Shown here in pieces: positions 5,352 through 6,939 of a stretch of DNA of 6,939 nucleotides. This stretch comes from CAMDPA01 sp050186055 (GTDB taxonomy: Bacteria > Pseudomonadota > Alphaproteobacteria > Rhizobiales > Hyphomicrobiaceae), in the NCBI GenBank assembly GCA_050186055.1, contig JBFWYV010000264.1, forward strand, positions 1 to 6,939, written 5' to 3'. The translations under genes and the position numbers were made by a program. The notes beneath the pieces are model-generated. The model was not told where the DNA came from, made no database searches, and saw only the letters and a program-made list of their open reading frames with translations. How positions within the stretch are numbered: the stretch's first letter is position 1; every line of letters begins with the position of its first letter.

Positions 5352-6829
5352 TGATTGTCCTCAACGAGGTACGCGCGAGCTTCTATCTCGACTCCGTCGC
5401 GCTGATGCGCATTGCACGATCCGTACGGCAGATGCCGGGTGTGGTGGAAGCCGGGCTGATGATCGGTACACCCGCGAACCGTCAGATCCTTCAGGAGGCA
5501 GGTGTACTCGACGAGAACGGAGCAGCAGCCGGTTCCGGCGATCTCGTCATCGCGCTGAAAGCGAAAAGCGCCGAGGCCGCCGAGGCCGCAATGGCCGAAG
5601 CCAGACGCCAGCTCGACCAGCCGTCTCGAACGGCCGAACAGGGCAAGGCGTGGCAGCCGCGCACCTTGCGCGCCGCGCTCCAGCAGTTGCCGGATGCCAG
5701 CCTCGCGCTGATTTCCGTGCCCGGAGACTTCGCCGTCGCCGAGGCCCGCAAGGCGATCAGGCGCGGCCTCGACGCCATGATCTTCTCCGACAACGTCCCG
5801 ATCGAGGACGAGGTCGCGCTCAAGCAGGAAGCCGCTGCCCGGGGCCGGCTTGTCATGGGGCCCGACTGCGGGACCGCAATCATCGCCGGCGTGCCGCTCG
5901 CCTTTGCCAACGCCGTACCGCAGGGCGACATCGGAGTCATCGGCGCATCAGGGACCGGCATTCAGGAGGTCTCGTGCCTCATAGCCCGGGCAGGGGGCGG
6001 AATATCCCACGCCATCGGCACCGGCGGCCGCGACCTCAAGGCCGAGGTCGGTGCGCTGACGACACTCGCGGCGATCGATCTGTTCGAGACGGACCCAGCC
6101 ACCAGCAGTGTGGTCCTGATCGCCAAACCGCCGGCACCCGAAGTCGCCGAGCGCGTGCTGGAACGGATCGCACGGAGCAAGAAGCCCTACGTGGTCTGCT
6201 TCCTCGGCAGCACAGCGAAGGGCGCTGCCCCCAACGCGCGGCTCGTCCGTACCATGAAGGAAGCAGCGGATGCCGCGGTCGGCGGTGGGGAGCCGCGAGC
6301 AAGAGCGTCCACGGCATCCGCAATCAGAGCGCCAGGCAAACTGATCCGCGGCCTCTATTCGGGCGGCACTCTCTGCGCCGAGGCACAGGTTATACTGATG
6401 GACGCGGGTTTGCAGGTCGCCTCCAATATTCCAGCCCCTGGAGCGGCGGCCATGAAAGGCGCCGGCAACAGCCACATGCTCGTCGATCTGGGTGATGACG
6501 AATTCACCCGCGGTCGCCCGCATCCGATGATCGATCCCGCCGTCCGCGACGCGCCCCTTGCGGAAGCGCTGGCCGATCCCGCCGTTGGCGCCGTGCTCGT
6601 CGATATCGTGCTGGGGTTCGGCGGCTACATGGACCCTGCCGGTCACCTGGCGTCAACATTGGCCGGGCGCAAGCAGAACGGACCGGTCCTGATCGCCTCC
6701 GTGACGGGTACGGAGCAAGATCCGCAGGGGCTCTCTCAACAGACCGCCACGCTCGAAGCAGCCGGCGTTCTGCTCGCACCGTCCAACGCAGATGCCGCCC
6801 AACTCGCTGCTGAAATCGTATCGGGCTGA
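5351..6829 (+). CDS. fdrA: FdrA/AllF, acyl-CoA synthetase-like subunit of oxamate carbamoyltransferase, tail missing
   Basis: The start is ATG 5351, overlapping the previous stop by one base, with GGGAG about 7 bases upstream; a longer in-frame start near 5300 would run inside ylbE and is rejected. Landmarks of the 492-residue product: FYLDSVALMR (11-20), MIGTPANRQIL (37-47), FSDNVPIEDEV (145-155), LVMGPDCGTAIIAG (167-180), IGVIGASGTGIQE (194-206), SHAIGTGGRDL (219-229), GLYSGGTLCAEA (334-345), LVDLGDDEFTRGRPHPMIDP (377-396) and ASVTGTEQDPQG (449-460). The middle resembles succinyl-CoA synthetase alpha (Rossmann and ligase domains), but the GHAGA phosphohistidine motif of that enzyme is not seen. 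With YlbE and YlbF, FdrA forms oxamate carbamoyltransferase. E. coli FdrA is about 555 residues as I recall; this copy ends at 'LAAEIVSG', where the E. coli protein continues through a linker into a tail of about 45 residues. That tail is encoded by the separate gene at 3888-4085, and the two lengths add up to 557. The carbamate kinase gene starts 18 bases after the stop. Confidence 0.92.
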   Translation: MIVLNEVRASFYLDSVALMRIARSVRQMPGVVEAGLMIGTPANRQILQEAGVLDENGAAAGSGDLVIALKAKSAEAAEAAMAEARRQLDQPSRTAEQGKAWQPRTLRAALQQLPDASLALISVPGDFAVAEARKAIRRGLDAMIFSDNVPIEDEVALKQEAAARGRLVMGPDCGTAIIAGVPLAFANAVPQGDIGVIGASGTGIQEVSCLIARAGGGISHAIGTGGRDLKAEVGALTTLAAIDLFETDPATSSVVLIAKPPAPEVAERVLERIARSKKPYVVCFLGSTAKGAAPNARLVRTMKEAADAAVGGGEPRARASTASAIRAPGKLIRGLYSGGTLCAEAQVILMDAGLQVASNIPAPGAAAMKGAGNSHMLVDLGDDEFTRGRPHPMIDPAVRDAPLAEALADPAVGAVLVDIVLGFGGYMDPAGHLASTLAGRKQNGPVLIASVTGTEQDPQGLSQQTATLEAAGVLLAPSNADAAQLAAEIVSG

Positions 6830-6847
6830 GGCGCGGGGAGGGTCCGC

Positions 6848-6939
6848 ATGAGCGCAACATCCGAGCTTCCCGGACGCATCGTCGTAGCCATCGGCGGAAA
6901 TGCGACGCATCCGGACAACGTCACCGGAACTTCGGAGCA
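6848..6939 (+). CDS. arcC: Carbamate kinase, N-terminal fragment cut by the window edge
   Basis: ATG 6848 follows a strong GGGGAGGG (6835-6842) and comes 18 bases after fdrA. The 30 visible residues contain IVVAIGGNATHP (11-22), the glycine-rich phosphate loop typical of the amino-acid kinase fold and especially of carbamate kinase, which normally reads VVALGGNAL near its start; NVTGTSE follows, as in the family. Carbamate kinase transfers the phosphate of carbamoyl phosphate to ADP, giving ATP, CO2 and ammonia. Placed after ylbE and fdrA, it corresponds to the YbcF (AllK) role in E. coli. The catalytic remainder lies beyond the window, so the assignment rests on this motif plus the operon context. 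Confidence 0.85.
   Translation, partial: MSATSELPGRIVVAIGGNATHPDNVTGTSE

Overview
The base composition (strongly GC-rich), the codon use and the protein sequences suggest an alphaproteobacterium, probably in the Hyphomicrobiales. This is an inference from style and families; nothing in the window names the species. All protein genes read on the + strand and one tRNA reads on the - strand.

Layout. (1) 1-716 is the 3' part of an ankyrin-repeat protein gene that starts left of the window. (2) 767-843 (-) is a tRNA-Pro (anticodon CGG) with encoded CCA, a T-run just after it and a plausible sigma70 promoter at 902-931. (3) 1070-1750 encodes an SRAP-fold protein (YedK/HMCES family). Its fold motifs are intact, but three of the four residues used to crosslink abasic DNA are replaced. 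(4) 1751-1984 is intergenic and opens with two overlapping 12-bp palindromes. (5) 1985-3757 encodes a 590-residue protein with Clp N-terminal repeats, no ATPase, and a long coiled coil carrying a recurring 10-residue unit. (6) From 3801 onward lies a probable operon: a dyad (3801-3827), an 18-bp tandem duplication that copies a ribosome binding site plus start codon (3855-3890), a 65-residue protein (3888-4085), a DUF1116/YlbE (AllG) protein (4101-5351), an FdrA (AllF) protein (5351-6829) and the start of a carbamate kinase (6848 to the window edge).

How the genes work together. FdrA, YlbE and YlbF (renamed AllF, AllG, AllH) make up oxamate carbamoyltransferase in E. coli. It phosphorolyses oxalurate-type ureido compounds to oxamate and carbamoyl phosphate, and a carbamate kinase then uses carbamoyl phosphate to make ATP. 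AllF, AllG and the kinase are visible here; an AllH (DUF2877) gene is not, and may lie downstream.

The most unusual points are that FdrA appears split, with its usual C-terminal tail made by a separate small gene two genes upstream, and that the SRAP protein looks like a pseudoenzyme. Comparisons with E. coli proteins are from memory, not from a database search.
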